A stretch of 64,000 nt of DNA. Origin: an uncultured Oscillospiraceae bacterium (lineage in GTDB: Bacteria; Bacillota; Clostridia; Oscillospirales; Ruminococcaceae). Positions 47,597 through 56,158 of this stretch are shown here, piece by piece. The DNA lies in the NCBI GenBank assembly GCA_910587465.1, contig CAJUMS010000007.1, positions 1-64,000 of the forward strand, read 5' to 3'. The position numbers were made by a program, and so were the translations under genes. Under the pieces are notes generated by a model. It made no database searches and was not told the origin of the DNA. It worked only from the letters and a program-made list of their open reading frames with translations. Position 1 is the first letter of the stretch, and every line of letters starts with the position of its first letter.

Positions 47597-48370
47597 ATGA
47601 AGAAGAATGCAAGAAAAGCAATAATTGCGGGCAACTGGAAAATGAACAAGACCCGTCCCGAGGCAAAGGCTCTGCTAGAGGAGCTGAAGCCCCTTGTAGC
47701 GGACGTCAAGAGCGTTGAGGTCGTGGCTTGCGTACCGTTCACGAACCTTGAGACCGCGCTCGCGGCTACCGAGGGCACGAACATCAAGATCGGCGCGGAG
47801 AACTGCCACTTCGAGAAGAGCGGCGCGTTTACGGGCGAGATCAGTGCGGATATGCTCGCGGAAATGGGCGTTGAGTACGTTGTCCTCGGTCACTCCGAGC
47901 GCCGTCAGTACTTTAACGAGACCGACGAGACCGTCAACAAGCGCACTAAGGCGGCGCTGGCTGCGGGTCTTAAGCCTATCGTATGTGTAGGCGAGCTGCT
48001 CTGGGAGCGCGAGTGCAACATCACCGAGGAGGTCATCGCGCGTCAGATCAAGCTTGATTTTTTCGCGATCTCCGCGGAGGACGTAAAGAAGTGCGTTATC
48101 GCGTATGAGCCTGTATGGGCTATCGGCACGGGCAAGACCGCGACCGCCGATCAGGCGGAGGAGGTCTGCGCGTTTATCCGCGCTCAGCTCGCCAAGCTGT
48201 ACAGCGAGGACATTGCCGAGGCTGTTACCATTCAGTACGGCGGCTCTATGAACGCGAAGAACGCCGAGGAGCTTGTATCCAAGACCAACGTTGACGGAGG
48301 ACTTATCGGCGGCGCGTCTCTCAAAGCGGAGGACTTCACCGTGATCATCAAGGCTGCGGAGAACGGCTGA
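47597..48370 (+). CDS. tpiA: Triosephosphate isomerase
   Basis: Interconverts dihydroxyacetone phosphate and glyceraldehyde 3-phosphate. The 257-residue TIM barrel has the catalytic lysine in IAGNWKMNK, the histidine in VLGHSERR, the glutamate in IAYEPVWAIGTGKTAT and the phosphate loops IQYGGSMN and GGLIGGASL. ATG 47597 is preferred because AAGGAG is at 47581-47586; the ATG at 47588 is too close to it. Confidence 0.97.
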   Translation: MKKNARKAIIAGNWKMNKTRPEAKALLEELKPLVADVKSVEVVACVPFTNLETALAATEGTNIKIGAENCHFEKSGAFTGEISADMLAEMGVEYVVLGHSERRQYFNETDETVNKRTKAALAAGLKPIVCVGELLWERECNITEEVIARQIKLDFFAISAEDVKKCVIAYEPVWAIGTGKTATADQAEEVCAFIRAQLAKLYSEDIAEAVTIQYGGSMNAKNAEELVSKTNVDGGLIGGASLKAEDFTVIIKAAENG

Positions 48371-48387
48371 TTTTATAAGGAGCTGCA

Positions 48388-48903
48388 ATGAATGAGAACA
48401 AACGCCCGCGGATAATGCTGAATATATCGGCGGGGCTTATGGCGGCGTATTGCGCACTGTTCCTCGCGGGATATTTCTTGCAGTATGAATACTGGATACT
48501 GGGGTATTCGGATATGGCGTTGAGCTTTCCCACAGAGGTACCGCGCGTATACTCACCCGTTATTATCGGGTCGGTGGTGCTGTTTTCGGCAGTTACGATC
48601 GTATTTGACATTCTGCTGAAAAAGCGTTCGTCAAGCTCGTTATGCATTGGTGCGGCAGCTTTCGCGGTGTGTGCTTTTACAACGGACAGACTTATCAAGG
48701 GACTTGCTCCGGTTATTATTACCCGGGCAATGGCTATCGAGGGTACTCACGGAGTTGCCTTGGCAGGCTATCACGCGAACGCGGTGCGTTTTCTTGATAT
48801 GCTGCTGCTCCCGTTGTTTGCGGTTTCTCTTACGCTTATGGTATGCGTTTGTTACAATAAGCGTACAAATATGATTCGAAAGGAAAATTATAATGGCTGT
48901 TAA
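48388..48903 (+). CDS. Four-helix membrane protein between tpiA and gpmI
   Basis: A 171-residue protein with hydrophobic segments at about residues 10-32, 56-76, 84-102 and 133-155. I recognise no family. The ribosome site AAGGAG lies 8 bases before the ATG, and its 3' end overlaps the gpmI start by 11 bases, so it is translated as part of the glycolytic operon. A link to glycolysis is not evident from sequence. Confidence 0.75.
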   Translation: MNENKRPRIMLNISAGLMAAYCALFLAGYFLQYEYWILGYSDMALSFPTEVPRVYSPVIIGSVVLFSAVTIVFDILLKKRSSSSLCIGAAAFAVCAFTTDRLIKGLAPVIITRAMAIEGTHGVALAGYHANAVRFLDMLLLPLFAVSLTLMVCVCYNKRTNMIRKENYNGC

Positions 48904-50467
48904 ACCTGTTTTATTGGTAGTAATGGATGGCGTCGGCTATTCCAAGACGGGACTTGGCGACGCTGTTACCGAGGCGAATACGCCAACGCTTGACTGGCTT
49001 CTCGCCAACTGCCCCAACACGCGTCTTAAGGCGCACGGCGACGCTGTGGGTCTGCCCAGCGATGACGACATGGGCAACTCCGAGGTCGGACATAACGCGC
49101 TCGGTTGCGGACAGATATACTCTCAGGGCGCTAAGCTCGTAAACGAGAATATCGAGAGCGGCAAGATGTACGATTCGTCCGCGTGGAAGGAGATAGTCGC
49201 GAACGTTAAGGCAAAGGACAGCACGCTGCATTTTATCGGCTTGCTTTCCGACGGCAACGTTCACTCGAATATTTCTCACCTGTTCAACATGCTGAAAAAG
49301 GCTAAGGCGGAGGGAGTTAAAAAGGCGCGCGTTCACGTTCTGCTGGACGGGCGCGATGTTCCGTCCGATTCCGCGCTGATATATATTCAGCAGCTTGAGG
49401 ATGTACTCAAGGAGCTGAACGACGGTTCGTTCGACGGCAAGATCGCGAGCGGCGGCGGACGTATGACTATCACAATGGATCGTTACCAAGCCGATTGGGC
49501 AATGGTGGAGCGCGGCTGGAATATTCACGTTAAGGGCGAGGGCAGAACGTTCGCGTCCGCGACCGAGGCTGTTCAGACATACCGCACCGAGCTCGGCAAG
49601 GCTGACGATCAGAACCTTCCCGGCTTCGTTATCGCGGAGAACGGAGTTCCCGTCGGCAAGATCGTTGACGGCGACAGCGTAATACTGTACAACTTCCGCG
49701 GCGACCGCGCTATTGAGCTGTCTATGGCGTTCGATCTTGACGAGTTCAACTACTTCAACCGCGGCAAAAAGCCCGACGTTTGCTACGCGGGTATGCTGCA
49801 ATATGATGGCGACTTGAAGCTCCCCGCGCGCTTCCTCGTTAATCCGCCAGAAATCCACGACACGCTCTCCGAGGTGCTTGTGGCAGCGGGTCTGAACCAG
49901 TATGCGGTATCGGAAACTCAGAAGTACGGTCATGTTACCTATTTCTGGAACGGCAATCGCAGCGGTAAGTTTTCCGAGGAGCTGGAGACGTTCAAGGAGA
50001 TCCCGTCCGACAAGGTAAGCTTTGACGAGCGCCCGTGGATGAAGTCTGCGGATATCGTCGACGACCTTATCGAGGCTATCAAGTCCAAGAAGTACGACTT
50101 CCTGCGCTGTAACTTCCCGAATGGCGATATGGTCGGTCACACGGGCTCTATGGAGGCTACGATAATCGGCGTTGAAAGCGTTGATATCGGTCTCGCGAGA
50201 CTGAAGAAGGTATGCGACGAGTACGGCGTAACAATGCTCGTTACCGCCGATCACGGCAACGCGGATGAAATGCTCGAGAAGAACAAGAAGGGCGACGTCC
50301 AGGTACGTACCGCGCATTCGCTGAACCCCGTTCCGTTCATCATCTACGACAAGGACGTTAAGTACACGATCAAGGATGGCAGCTACGGCTTGTCCAACGT
50401 CGCGCCCACCGTCGTGAAAATGTTCGGTCTGACCGCTCCCGACAGCTGGCAGCCGTCTATGATTTGA
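48893..50467 (+). CDS. gpmI: 2,3-bisphosphoglycerate-independent phosphoglycerate mutase
   Basis: Interconverts 3- and 2-phosphoglycerate with two Mn2+ ions. The 524-residue alkaline-phosphatase-fold protein has metal ligands in VVMDGVGYSK, the phosphoserine (residue 63) in DDDMGNSEVGHNALG, the phosphotransferase substrate loop HVLLDGRDVPSDS, and the C-terminal ligands in NFPNGDMVGHTGS and VTADHGNADEM. GAAAGGA lies within the upstream membrane gene. Confidence 0.97.
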   Translation: MAVKPVLLVVMDGVGYSKTGLGDAVTEANTPTLDWLLANCPNTRLKAHGDAVGLPSDDDMGNSEVGHNALGCGQIYSQGAKLVNENIESGKMYDSSAWKEIVANVKAKDSTLHFIGLLSDGNVHSNISHLFNMLKKAKAEGVKKARVHVLLDGRDVPSDSALIYIQQLEDVLKELNDGSFDGKIASGGGRMTITMDRYQADWAMVERGWNIHVKGEGRTFASATEAVQTYRTELGKADDQNLPGFVIAENGVPVGKIVDGDSVILYNFRGDRAIELSMAFDLDEFNYFNRGKKPDVCYAGMLQYDGDLKLPARFLVNPPEIHDTLSEVLVAAGLNQYAVSETQKYGHVTYFWNGNRSGKFSEELETFKEIPSDKVSFDERPWMKSADIVDDLIEAIKSKKYDFLRCNFPNGDMVGHTGSMEATIIGVESVDIGLARLKKVCDEYGVTMLVTADHGNADEMLEKNKKGDVQVRTAHSLNPVPFIIYDKDVKYTIKDGSYGLSNVAPTVVKMFGLTAPDSWQPSMI

Positions 50468-50479
50468 CGATTTTATATC

Positions 50480-50507
50480 AAGAGACAGGGGTGACCTTGT
50501 CTCTTTT
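50480..50507 (+). terminator. Terminator after gpmI
   Basis: Stem AAGAGACAgGG / CCtTGTCTCTT with loop GGTGA, followed by five T. Confidence 0.85.
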
Positions 50508-50584
50508 TATTTGCCCGAATTCGTAAAAATCAATAAAAAAACCATATATATTGTATATAAAATGCCAAAAATCCACAAAAGTTA

Positions 50585-50613
50585 TTGACAGGTGAAATAA
50601 GTTAGGGTAAAAT
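50585..50613 (+). promoter_or_regulatory. Promoter of the antiporter gene
   Basis: TTGACA (50585-50590), 17 bases, TAAAAT (50608-50613). The expected start point near 50620 lies 3 bases before repeat copy D, so the element forms the very 5' end of the mRNA. Confidence 0.75.
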
Positions 50614-50622
50614 ATTAAAAGG

Positions 50623-50685
50623 GGCAAAAGGTGCAAGCGAGTAGTATTGCGCAACAAAGGAAGTTAGACGGTGCGGGCTTTTGCC
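50623..50685 (+). repeat. Dispersed leader repeat, copy D (5' end of antiporter mRNA)
   Basis: Perfect arms GGCAAAAG (50623-50630) and CTTTTGCC (50678-50685), 63 bases in all. The right side CGGGCTTTTGCCTTTAAAT matches the right side of copy E (CGAGCTTTTGCCTTTTAAAT). Unlike the other four copies it does not abut the Shine-Dalgarno site, which lies 80 bases further on. Confidence 0.7.
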
Positions 50686-50727
50686 TTTAAATCAAAGAAG
50701 TTAAAACAGGCTCGGCGGGAACGTTCA

Positions 50728-50776
50728 AAAAACTCCCGGACAGAATGTGTTTACTTCAATTCTGAAAGGAGTTTTT
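50728..50776 (+). promoter_or_regulatory. Hairpin that can hide the antiporter ribosome site
   Basis: AAAAACTCC (50728-50736) pairs with GGAGTTTTT (50768-50776), with AGAAT / ATTCT (50742-50746 / 50759-50763) inside. The Shine-Dalgarno AAAGGAG (50765-50771) is half in the stem, which ends at the ATG (50777). Either a translation switch or, because of the U-rich end, a terminator-type attenuator. No known Na+ or pH riboswitch core is recognised. Confidence 0.5.
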
Positions 50777-52432
50777 ATGAAGAAGAACCGTGTAAATCTC
50801 GTCGCGCTTGTCGTCGCTCTGGCGGTCATAGTGATGGCGATAATCGTAGTCGCCTCGGGGACGGAGACCTATGCCACGTTCTGGGCGCTTGTGCCGCCTA
50901 TCGTCGCGATAGGGCTTGCTCTTATCACAAAAGAGGTGTATTCCTCGCTGTTTGTCGGATTGCTTGTAGGCTCGATACTCGGAAGTTCACTTGTGTTCAA
51001 CGATGACGGCGACGTCGTATCCTATGCGGGCAGCCGGGTGACCAACACTGTCGACCACGTTGTCACGGACGGTCTTATCGACGCTGTCAAGGGTACGGCG
51101 GGTATTTTCCTGTTTCTGGTGATCCTCGGCATAATCGTTTCACTTATCAATAAGGCGGGCGGAAGCGCCGCTTTCGGGCGCTGGGCTGCCGTCCACATCA
51201 AGACGAGAATAGGCGCGCAGATGGCGACGTTCGCGCTCGGAGTGCTGATATTTATCGACGACTACTTCAACTGCCTGACCGTCGGCTCTGTAATGCTGCC
51301 GATAACCGACAGTCACAAGGTATCGAGGGCAAAGCTCGCGTATCTGATAGACGCGACTGCTGCGCCTATCTGTATGATCGCTCCCGTAAGCTCATGGGCG
51401 GCGGCAGTGGCGAGTTATTCCGATGGCACGGGAATGTCGGGTCTCGACTTGTTTGTACGTGCTATCCCGTTCAACTTTTATTCGCTGCTGACGTTTGTGT
51501 TCATAATCGGTATCGTCATTTTCAAGGCGGACTATGGTTCTATGGCAAAACACGAGCGCAACGCGATAGAAAATGGCGACCTCTTCTCCACGGAAGAGCG
51601 CGTTGAGGGAAGTCAATACGAAGCCAACGAAAAGGGAAGGGTGATCGATCTTATACTGCCGATAATCGTGCTTATCGCCATATCCGTGTTCGCGCTGGTC
51701 TATGTTGGCGGAATACTCGATCCCGAAAACTCGAATTACGGCAACTTCATTTCCTCGTTCGCTGACACCGACGCTACCGTCGGTCTGCCTTGGGGCGCGA
51801 TAATCGCGTTGGTTATCATTATCGCATATCTTATCGGAAGAAGGCTCATCACGTTCAAGGCTGCAATGGAATCCGTTCCGCAGGGCTTTATCGCAATGGT
51901 TCCCGCTATTACGATACTGACGTTCGCGACCTCGCTTAAGAACGTCTCCAACGACCTACTAGGCTCAGCGAAATTCGTTGAGGCTATGATGAAGAACGCC
52001 GCTCCCGAGCTTGCAAACTTCCTGCCCGCGGTAATATTTATCGTAGCGTGTCTGCTTGCGTTCGCGACGGGTACCTCGTGGGGTACGTTCGGTATACTTA
52101 TCCCGATAGTGTGCAATATGTTCGAGCCGACAAATCCGCTGCTGTTCGTGGGTATCTCGGCGTGTCTCGCGGGCGCGGTCTGCGGAGACCACTGTTCGCC
52201 CATCAGCGACACCACCATTATGTCCTCCGCGGGAGCGCAGTGCGTTCATGTGCTGCACGTCTCCACTCAGATACCGTATTCGGTCGCGGTCGCGGTGATA
52301 AGCTTTATTTGTTTCCTTATCGCGGGATTTGTCCAGAATGCGGTCGTATGCCTGATAATAGGCGCTGTAATGGTGCTCGCGTTCCTGTGGTTTATGCGGT
52401 CAAGGGCTAAGAAAGCAAACGGCAGGAAATAA
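50777..52432 (+). CDS. Na+/H+ antiporter, NhaC family
   Basis: A 551-residue inner-membrane antiporter with about 12 helices. The family segments LINKAGGSAAFGRWA, FIDDYFNCLTVGSVM (paired aspartates about residues 158-159), APICMIAPVSSWAA and the C-terminal GDHCSPISDTTIMSSAGAQC are typical of NhaC-type proteins that exchange Na+ or amino acids for protons. ATG 50777 follows AAAGGAG; an upstream in-frame start at 50747 has no ribosome site. Its leader carries repeat copy D and a hairpin over the ribosome site, so expression is probably regulated after transcription begins. Ion specificity is not proved. Confidence 0.92.
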   Translation: MKKNRVNLVALVVALAVIVMAIIVVASGTETYATFWALVPPIVAIGLALITKEVYSSLFVGLLVGSILGSSLVFNDDGDVVSYAGSRVTNTVDHVVTDGLIDAVKGTAGIFLFLVILGIIVSLINKAGGSAAFGRWAAVHIKTRIGAQMATFALGVLIFIDDYFNCLTVGSVMLPITDSHKVSRAKLAYLIDATAAPICMIAPVSSWAAAVASYSDGTGMSGLDLFVRAIPFNFYSLLTFVFIIGIVIFKADYGSMAKHERNAIENGDLFSTEERVEGSQYEANEKGRVIDLILPIIVLIAISVFALVYVGGILDPENSNYGNFISSFADTDATVGLPWGAIIALVIIIAYLIGRRLITFKAAMESVPQGFIAMVPAITILTFATSLKNVSNDLLGSAKFVEAMMKNAAPELANFLPAVIFIVACLLAFATGTSWGTFGILIPIVCNMFEPTNPLLFVGISACLAGAVCGDHCSPISDTTIMSSAGAQCVHVLHVSTQIPYSVAVAVISFICFLIAGFVQNAVVCLIIGAVMVLAFLWFMRSRAKKANGRK

Positions 52433-52452
52433 CAAAGAAAGGACAGATAAAA

Positions 52453-52854
52453 ATGGCAAGATATGAATTTACCAAAAGCCTCGAAACGGGCAACGCGATT
52501 ATAGACAAGGAGCACCGCGAGCTTATTGACGCGGTGAACAGGCTGCTCGACGCGTGCGGAGAGGGCATGGTGCACGATCAGATAAACAAAACGATCGACT
52601 TTCTCAACAGCTACGTCGACCGTCACTTCCTGCATGAGGAGCAGCTTCAGAAGCAGAGCGGCTATCCCGGTTACGCGGCTCACAAGGCGTTTCACGATAA
52701 CTACAAGAAAACGCTTAAGGAGATCACCGCGGGGATATCCTCGCCGGGAGCTTCTATCGCGGAGATGATGAAGCTGAACAACCATATAGGTATTTTGATA
52801 TCGCATATCCGTACCGAGGACAAAAAGCTTGGAGCTTTTTTAAACAGTAAATAA
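52453..52854 (+). CDS. Bacteriohemerythrin
   Basis: A 133-residue single-domain oxygen-binding di-iron protein. The ligands are recognisable: histidine in IDKEHRELID (about residue 21), histidine and HxxxE in YVDRHFLHEEQL, HxxxH in YAAHKAFHDNY, and HxxxxD in ISHIRTEDK. In anaerobes it may sense or scavenge oxygen. It starts 20 bases after the antiporter stop, with GAAAGGA before the ATG, so the two genes form an operon. Confidence 0.94.
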   Translation: MARYEFTKSLETGNAIIDKEHRELIDAVNRLLDACGEGMVHDQINKTIDFLNSYVDRHFLHEEQLQKQSGYPGYAAHKAFHDNYKKTLKEITAGISSPGASIAEMMKLNNHIGILISHIRTEDKKLGAFLNSK

Positions 52855-52890
52855 CGGCGGCGCTTTGACAGGCGCTTGCGGTATAAGAGT

Positions 52891-52931
52891 ATTGCGGTGT
52901 CGAGCAAAAACGCTTGACACCGCAATTTTTT
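52891..52931. terminator. Terminator between hemerythrin and lipoprotein genes
   Basis: Fifteen-pair stem ATTGCGGTGTCGAGC (52891-52905) / GCTTGACACCGCAAT (52912-52926), one G-T pair, followed by six T. Its core is shared with the hairpin at 22397-22428. Confidence 0.93.
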
Positions 52932-52957
52932 ATGAAACAAAATAAAAGATATCGCCT

Positions 52958-54298
52958 TTAATCGTCAAAGTGATAGAAAACCACCTCGTCGACCTCGCAG
53001 TCGCAACCGGGACAGATACTGTCGACCTTGAATGCCGAACGTCCGTTGTTGAGCAGGTCGTAGGAGTGAGCGGTCATCCTGCCGTATTCGTCGTTTCCCG
53101 AGATCAGAAACGAGCTAAACATTATCGCGTCCTCGGGGCAGTAGATAAAGCATGCGTCACCCTCCTCGGCGAAGTCGGGAAGATACACCGTCCTGTTTTG
53201 GTTGACGGGGAGAGTGTACGCCGAACCGAGCCGCGATTTCAGCAGCTGCATAAACAGTGCCGACTGAAACGGGTATCCGACCGAAATGCCGCCTGCGAGA
53301 AAGCAGTTCGTGAGGTGGCGCGCACCGTATTCGCCGACACCGTCCGCGGGGCAGTATTCCGCGTAGTCGGCGGCGGCGCGCCGGTCGTAGGTCTCGTCGA
53401 ATTTGTAGCCGCTGTTTTCGAACAGCATAACGTCCTTGCTTCCCGTAAAGACCTCCTCGTCCTCGCCGTAGAAGTGGAAGTAAAATACGTCCGTAAGCGG
53501 CGTTGAGCAGTCGTAGCAGAGCCTGTCTGTGTGGAACGCGTATGTGCCGCTGTTTCTGTAATTATGACAGCACACGCGCATATCTCCGTTCTCGTCGTTG
53601 CCGACGAATATCAGCGAATGAAGCATAAGTCCCTCGTACGGGCAGTAAGTCTGAACGATATCTCCCTCGCGGGCGTAGTCGGGCAGTGATACCGTCTTGT
53701 CCGCGTTTATCGGCACGAACTGACCGAAGCCAAGTCCAGAATTGATAAGCTTAAGGCAAAGCGACGTGGAGCTGTCCGAGCCAATCGAAAGACCGCCCGC
53801 GCGCAGACACCGTGAGATGAACGGCGCACACAAGTCAAGATCGTCATCCCAATGCGCTTTGGCGAACTCAACAGCAGCATCGGGATCGTATTTTTCGTTG
53901 AGCACCGTTTTGTTTTCGTTGTAATTGCGCCAGAGCACGGCGGATGTTTCAACGTCCACAAATTCGGAGAAGTATCTTTCGTCGAAGTCATATGTACCGT
54001 CGCCGTTATAAAGACGGTTTCCGTATTCCCATTTGTGGATATCGGCGACGTATTCCCGGATATCCTCGGGGAGAAGCCTTTGCGGTTCGCTTGCTGATAT
54101 CGTTGTCAGGAAATCAGAGCCCTCGGGCGGAGTTACTTCCGTGTTGTCGGGCGGCGAGCTTTCCTCGGTGTTTTCGGTAGAAATGTTTTCCTTTGCGGGA
54201 TTTGACGATGACTTCATGACAGGCAGATCTGTCTTTTCGCAGCCCGCGAGTGTCATAATAATGGAAATTGCCGATAATAATGCTAAAATTTTTTTCAA
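52958..54298 (-). CDS. Lipoprotein with two tandem Amidase_6-like domains
   Basis: A 446-residue secreted lipoprotein (signal peptide ending LAGC, cysteine 20), with a serine/proline/threonine linker (about 21-70). Two related units follow: YDPDAAVEFAKAHWDDD...CAPFISRCLRAGGLSIG (from about residue 135) and YDRRAAADYAEY...ARHLTNCFLAGGISVG (from about 310). This pattern (tyrosine, helix, Cys in a CxxFxxxCLxAGG segment, later histidine) is that of the putative amidase domain PF12671. The first copy keeps cysteine in DLCAPFISRC, the second has lost it (GARHLTNC), so the second is probably inactive. TTG start with GAGG eight bases upstream. Confidence 0.75.
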   Translation of the reverse strand: MKKILALLSAISIIMTLAGCEKTDLPVMKSSSNPAKENISTENTEESSPPDNTEVTPPEGSDFLTTISASEPQRLLPEDIREYVADIHKWEYGNRLYNGDGTYDFDERYFSEFVDVETSAVLWRNYNENKTVLNEKYDPDAAVEFAKAHWDDDLDLCAPFISRCLRAGGLSIGSDSSTSLCLKLINSGLGFGQFVPINADKTVSLPDYAREGDIVQTYCPYEGLMLHSLIFVGNDENGDMRVCCHNYRNSGTYAFHTDRLCYDCSTPLTDVFYFHFYGEDEEVFTGSKDVMLFENSGYKFDETYDRRAAADYAEYCPADGVGEYGARHLTNCFLAGGISVGYPFQSALFMQLLKSRLGSAYTLPVNQNRTVYLPDFAEEGDACFIYCPEDAIMFSSFLISGNDEYGRMTAHSYDLLNNGRSAFKVDSICPGCDCEVDEVVFYHFDD

Positions 54299-54351
54299 GA
54301 TGTAAGCCTCTTTTCCGTATTTGCGTGAAGATATTTTTGCTGTATAATTAT

Positions 54352-54380
54352 ATTATATATCATGGTATTTTGATTGTCAA
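54352..54380 (-). promoter_or_regulatory. Promoter of the tandem-domain lipoprotein gene
   Basis: On the minus strand TTGACA (54380-54375), 17 bases, TATAAT (54357-54352). Confidence 0.8.
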
Positions 54381-54431
54381 TAGAAGTTACGAAACTGTAA
54401 TTATTTGTTATTATTTTGTAACCTTTTTCCC

Positions 54432-55295
54432 TTATATTTCCAGTGTTAGCTGTTCCGGCTCGGGGAACTCGTCCAAATATGCAAATATTTTATCCTGACG
54501 CCGTTCGATACCGTTTTTTTCACATTCGTAAACGAACGTTTCCCAAAGCGCTTTGCCGTTCGGGCATGGTATTTCGTAGCGGTCGCCGAATTCGCGGATA
54601 TAGCGCTGCTTCAGATCGGGAAAGTGATGGTCGAGCTGCGCGTAATAATGCTCTCTGTCGCCGCTGCGGAGGGTCAGTACCATGCCGAACGTAATTATAC
54701 CGCGCACTTCCGCCATTGCGCCCATTTCCACAATCCTTCTGACATTTTCGACCGTATCATTTATATAAGGTAGCTGTGGCGTGAACCAGATGACGGTCGG
54801 TATGCCGCGCTTTTTCATCTCCAGCAACACTTCAAGCCGCCGCGCGGTCGTGCAGACGTTCGGCTCTACGATACGGCAAAGCTTCTCGTCGGCGGTTGTG
54901 AGGGTCATCTGCACAACTGTTTTCGCGCCGATATTGATTTTTTCGAGCAGATCGATATCGCGCATTATCAGGTCGGATTTGGTGAGCAGGGTAACGCCGA
55001 ACCCGTACTTGTGAATGATCTCCAGACAGCGCCGCGTTATCTCAAGCTCGCGTTCAGCGTGAAGATAGGGATCGCACATTGCGCCCGTGCCGATCATACA
55101 GCGCCGCCGCTTGGCGCGGAGAGCCTTTTCAAGCAGCTCGGGAGCATTTTCCTTGACCTCGATGTCCTCAAAATCGTGCGTAAAATTGTAGCAATCACTT
55201 CGCGCGTCACAGTAAATGCACCCGTGAGTGCAGCCGCGGTAGACGTTCATTCCGTTTTTCGCGCTCAGTATACCCTTGACCTGTACCTTGTGCAT
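54432..55295 (-). CDS. Radical SAM protein, spore photoproduct lyase-like family
   Basis: A 287-residue radical SAM enzyme. The CxxxCxxC cluster motif is in YRGCTHGCIYCDARSD (cysteines 22, 26, 29). The N-terminus KVQVKGILSAKNGMNVYRGC and later TKSDLIMRDIDLL and QMTLTTADEKLCRIVEPN are typical of the SPL/Rv2578c-like group of unknown substrate. GGAGA lies before the ATG and a consensus promoter at 55331-55359. It is monocistronic. Activity is unknown. Confidence 0.9.
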   Translation of the reverse strand: MHKVQVKGILSAKNGMNVYRGCTHGCIYCDARSDCYNFTHDFEDIEVKENAPELLEKALRAKRRRCMIGTGAMCDPYLHAERELEITRRCLEIIHKYGFGVTLLTKSDLIMRDIDLLEKINIGAKTVVQMTLTTADEKLCRIVEPNVCTTARRLEVLLEMKKRGIPTVIWFTPQLPYINDTVENVRRIVEMGAMAEVRGIITFGMVLTLRSGDREHYYAQLDHHFPDLKQRYIREFGDRYEIPCPNGKALWETFVYECEKNGIERRQDKIFAYLDEFPEPEQLTLEI

Positions 55296-55330
55296 AATGT
55301 TCTCCGTTCACGAAAAAATGTTTTGTGAAT

Positions 55331-55359
55331 ATTATAGCATATTTAATTATAATTGTCAA
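55331..55359 (-). promoter_or_regulatory. Promoter of the radical SAM gene
   Basis: On the minus strand TTGACA (55359-55354), 17 bases, TATAAT (55336-55331): perfect consensus. Confidence 0.82.
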
Positions 55360-55364
55360 GAAAA

Positions 55365-55387
55365 AGCGGACAGTTTTTCTGTCCGCT
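55365..55387. terminator. Terminator of the Uma2-like gene
   Basis: Perfect nine-pair stem AGCGGACAG (55365-55373) / CTGTCCGCT (55379-55387), followed on the minus strand by five T. Confidence 0.9.
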
Positions 55388-55391
55388 GTGT

Positions 55392-55973
55392 TTATTTCTC
55401 TTCGGGGAATACCTTGCTAAGCTCTACGGTGCAGCCATTGAGTACCGTTACCTTTGCGGTATCCGCCGCGGTATATACTTCGTGCGGCTTTAGGTAATTG
55501 TTTTCGTCACGGAGGTATACCTCGATACAGCGGCTCTGCGGGTCGGCTATCCAGTATTCGCGAACGCCTGCGCGCTGATACAGATCAAGCTTTACAATGC
55601 GGTCATGGCGCAGAGTTGACGGGGAAAGTATCTCTACTATCATATCTGGCGCGCCCTTGCAGCCGTAGTCGTCGAGCTTGCTGTGGTCGCAGACAACCGA
55701 AATATCGGGCTCGACTACCGTGTCTACATCGTCGGGAGTGTCGCCGCTCTGTTCAAAAGGCCGCACACCGAACGGGGCGGGGTAGACTTTACATGGTTTA
55801 TCTTCAAGGAAATTAGCTAGCTGTCTCGTTATTTCCGTGAGTATTTCTTGATGAATACGCTTTGGCGGTGCCATCATAACAGCATATCCGTTAATTATCT
55901 CGATCCTGTCATGCTCGTCCCATGTCAGACAATCGGCAAACGTGTATACTTCCTTTTGCGCGGGCTGCACCAT
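55392..55973 (-). CDS. Uma2-family protein, PD-(D/E)XK nuclease fold
   Basis: A 193-residue DUF820/Uma2 protein. The usual order is visible: RIEIINGYAVMMAPPKRIHQEI, the acidic PD-type strand EPDISVVCDHSKLDDYGC (about residues 86-103), the (D/E)xK-like strand PDMIVEILSPSTLRHDR (about 108-124) and the closing KLDLYQRAGVREYWIADPQSR. The family is widespread in cyanobacteria and some Firmicutes; a nuclease role is predicted from the fold only. AGGAGG precedes the ATG; it has its own promoter (56013-56041) and terminator. Confidence 0.9.
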   Translation of the reverse strand: MVQPAQKEVYTFADCLTWDEHDRIEIINGYAVMMAPPKRIHQEILTEITRQLANFLEDKPCKVYPAPFGVRPFEQSGDTPDDVDTVVEPDISVVCDHSKLDDYGCKGAPDMIVEILSPSTLRHDRIVKLDLYQRAGVREYWIADPQSRCIEVYLRDENNYLKPHEVYTAADTAKVTVLNGCTVELSKVFPEEK

Positions 55974-56012
55974 TGGATATTCCTCCTACTTTTTGAAACT
56001 ATCGTTATTTAT

Positions 56013-56041
56013 ATTATACTACTTTATCTTGTGAAATGCAA
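56013..56041 (-). promoter_or_regulatory. Promoter of the Uma2-like gene
   Basis: On the minus strand TTGCAT (56041-56036), 17 bases, TATAAT (56018-56013). Confidence 0.7.
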
Positions 56042-56158
56042 TAGATTTATAAACTATCTACTTGCATAAATCCGCCCTTTTTCGGCAAAAGTAGTAATAT
56101 TGCACAATGAATTATTAAAAAAACATTACGAGTTTGTGATGTTTTTTTCCAAAAACCC

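Noticed and set aside
48911..50317. A 468-codon open frame on the minus strand
   Set aside because: Antisense to gpmI, whose metal-binding motifs are complete. Long antisense frames are common in these GC-balanced coding regions.
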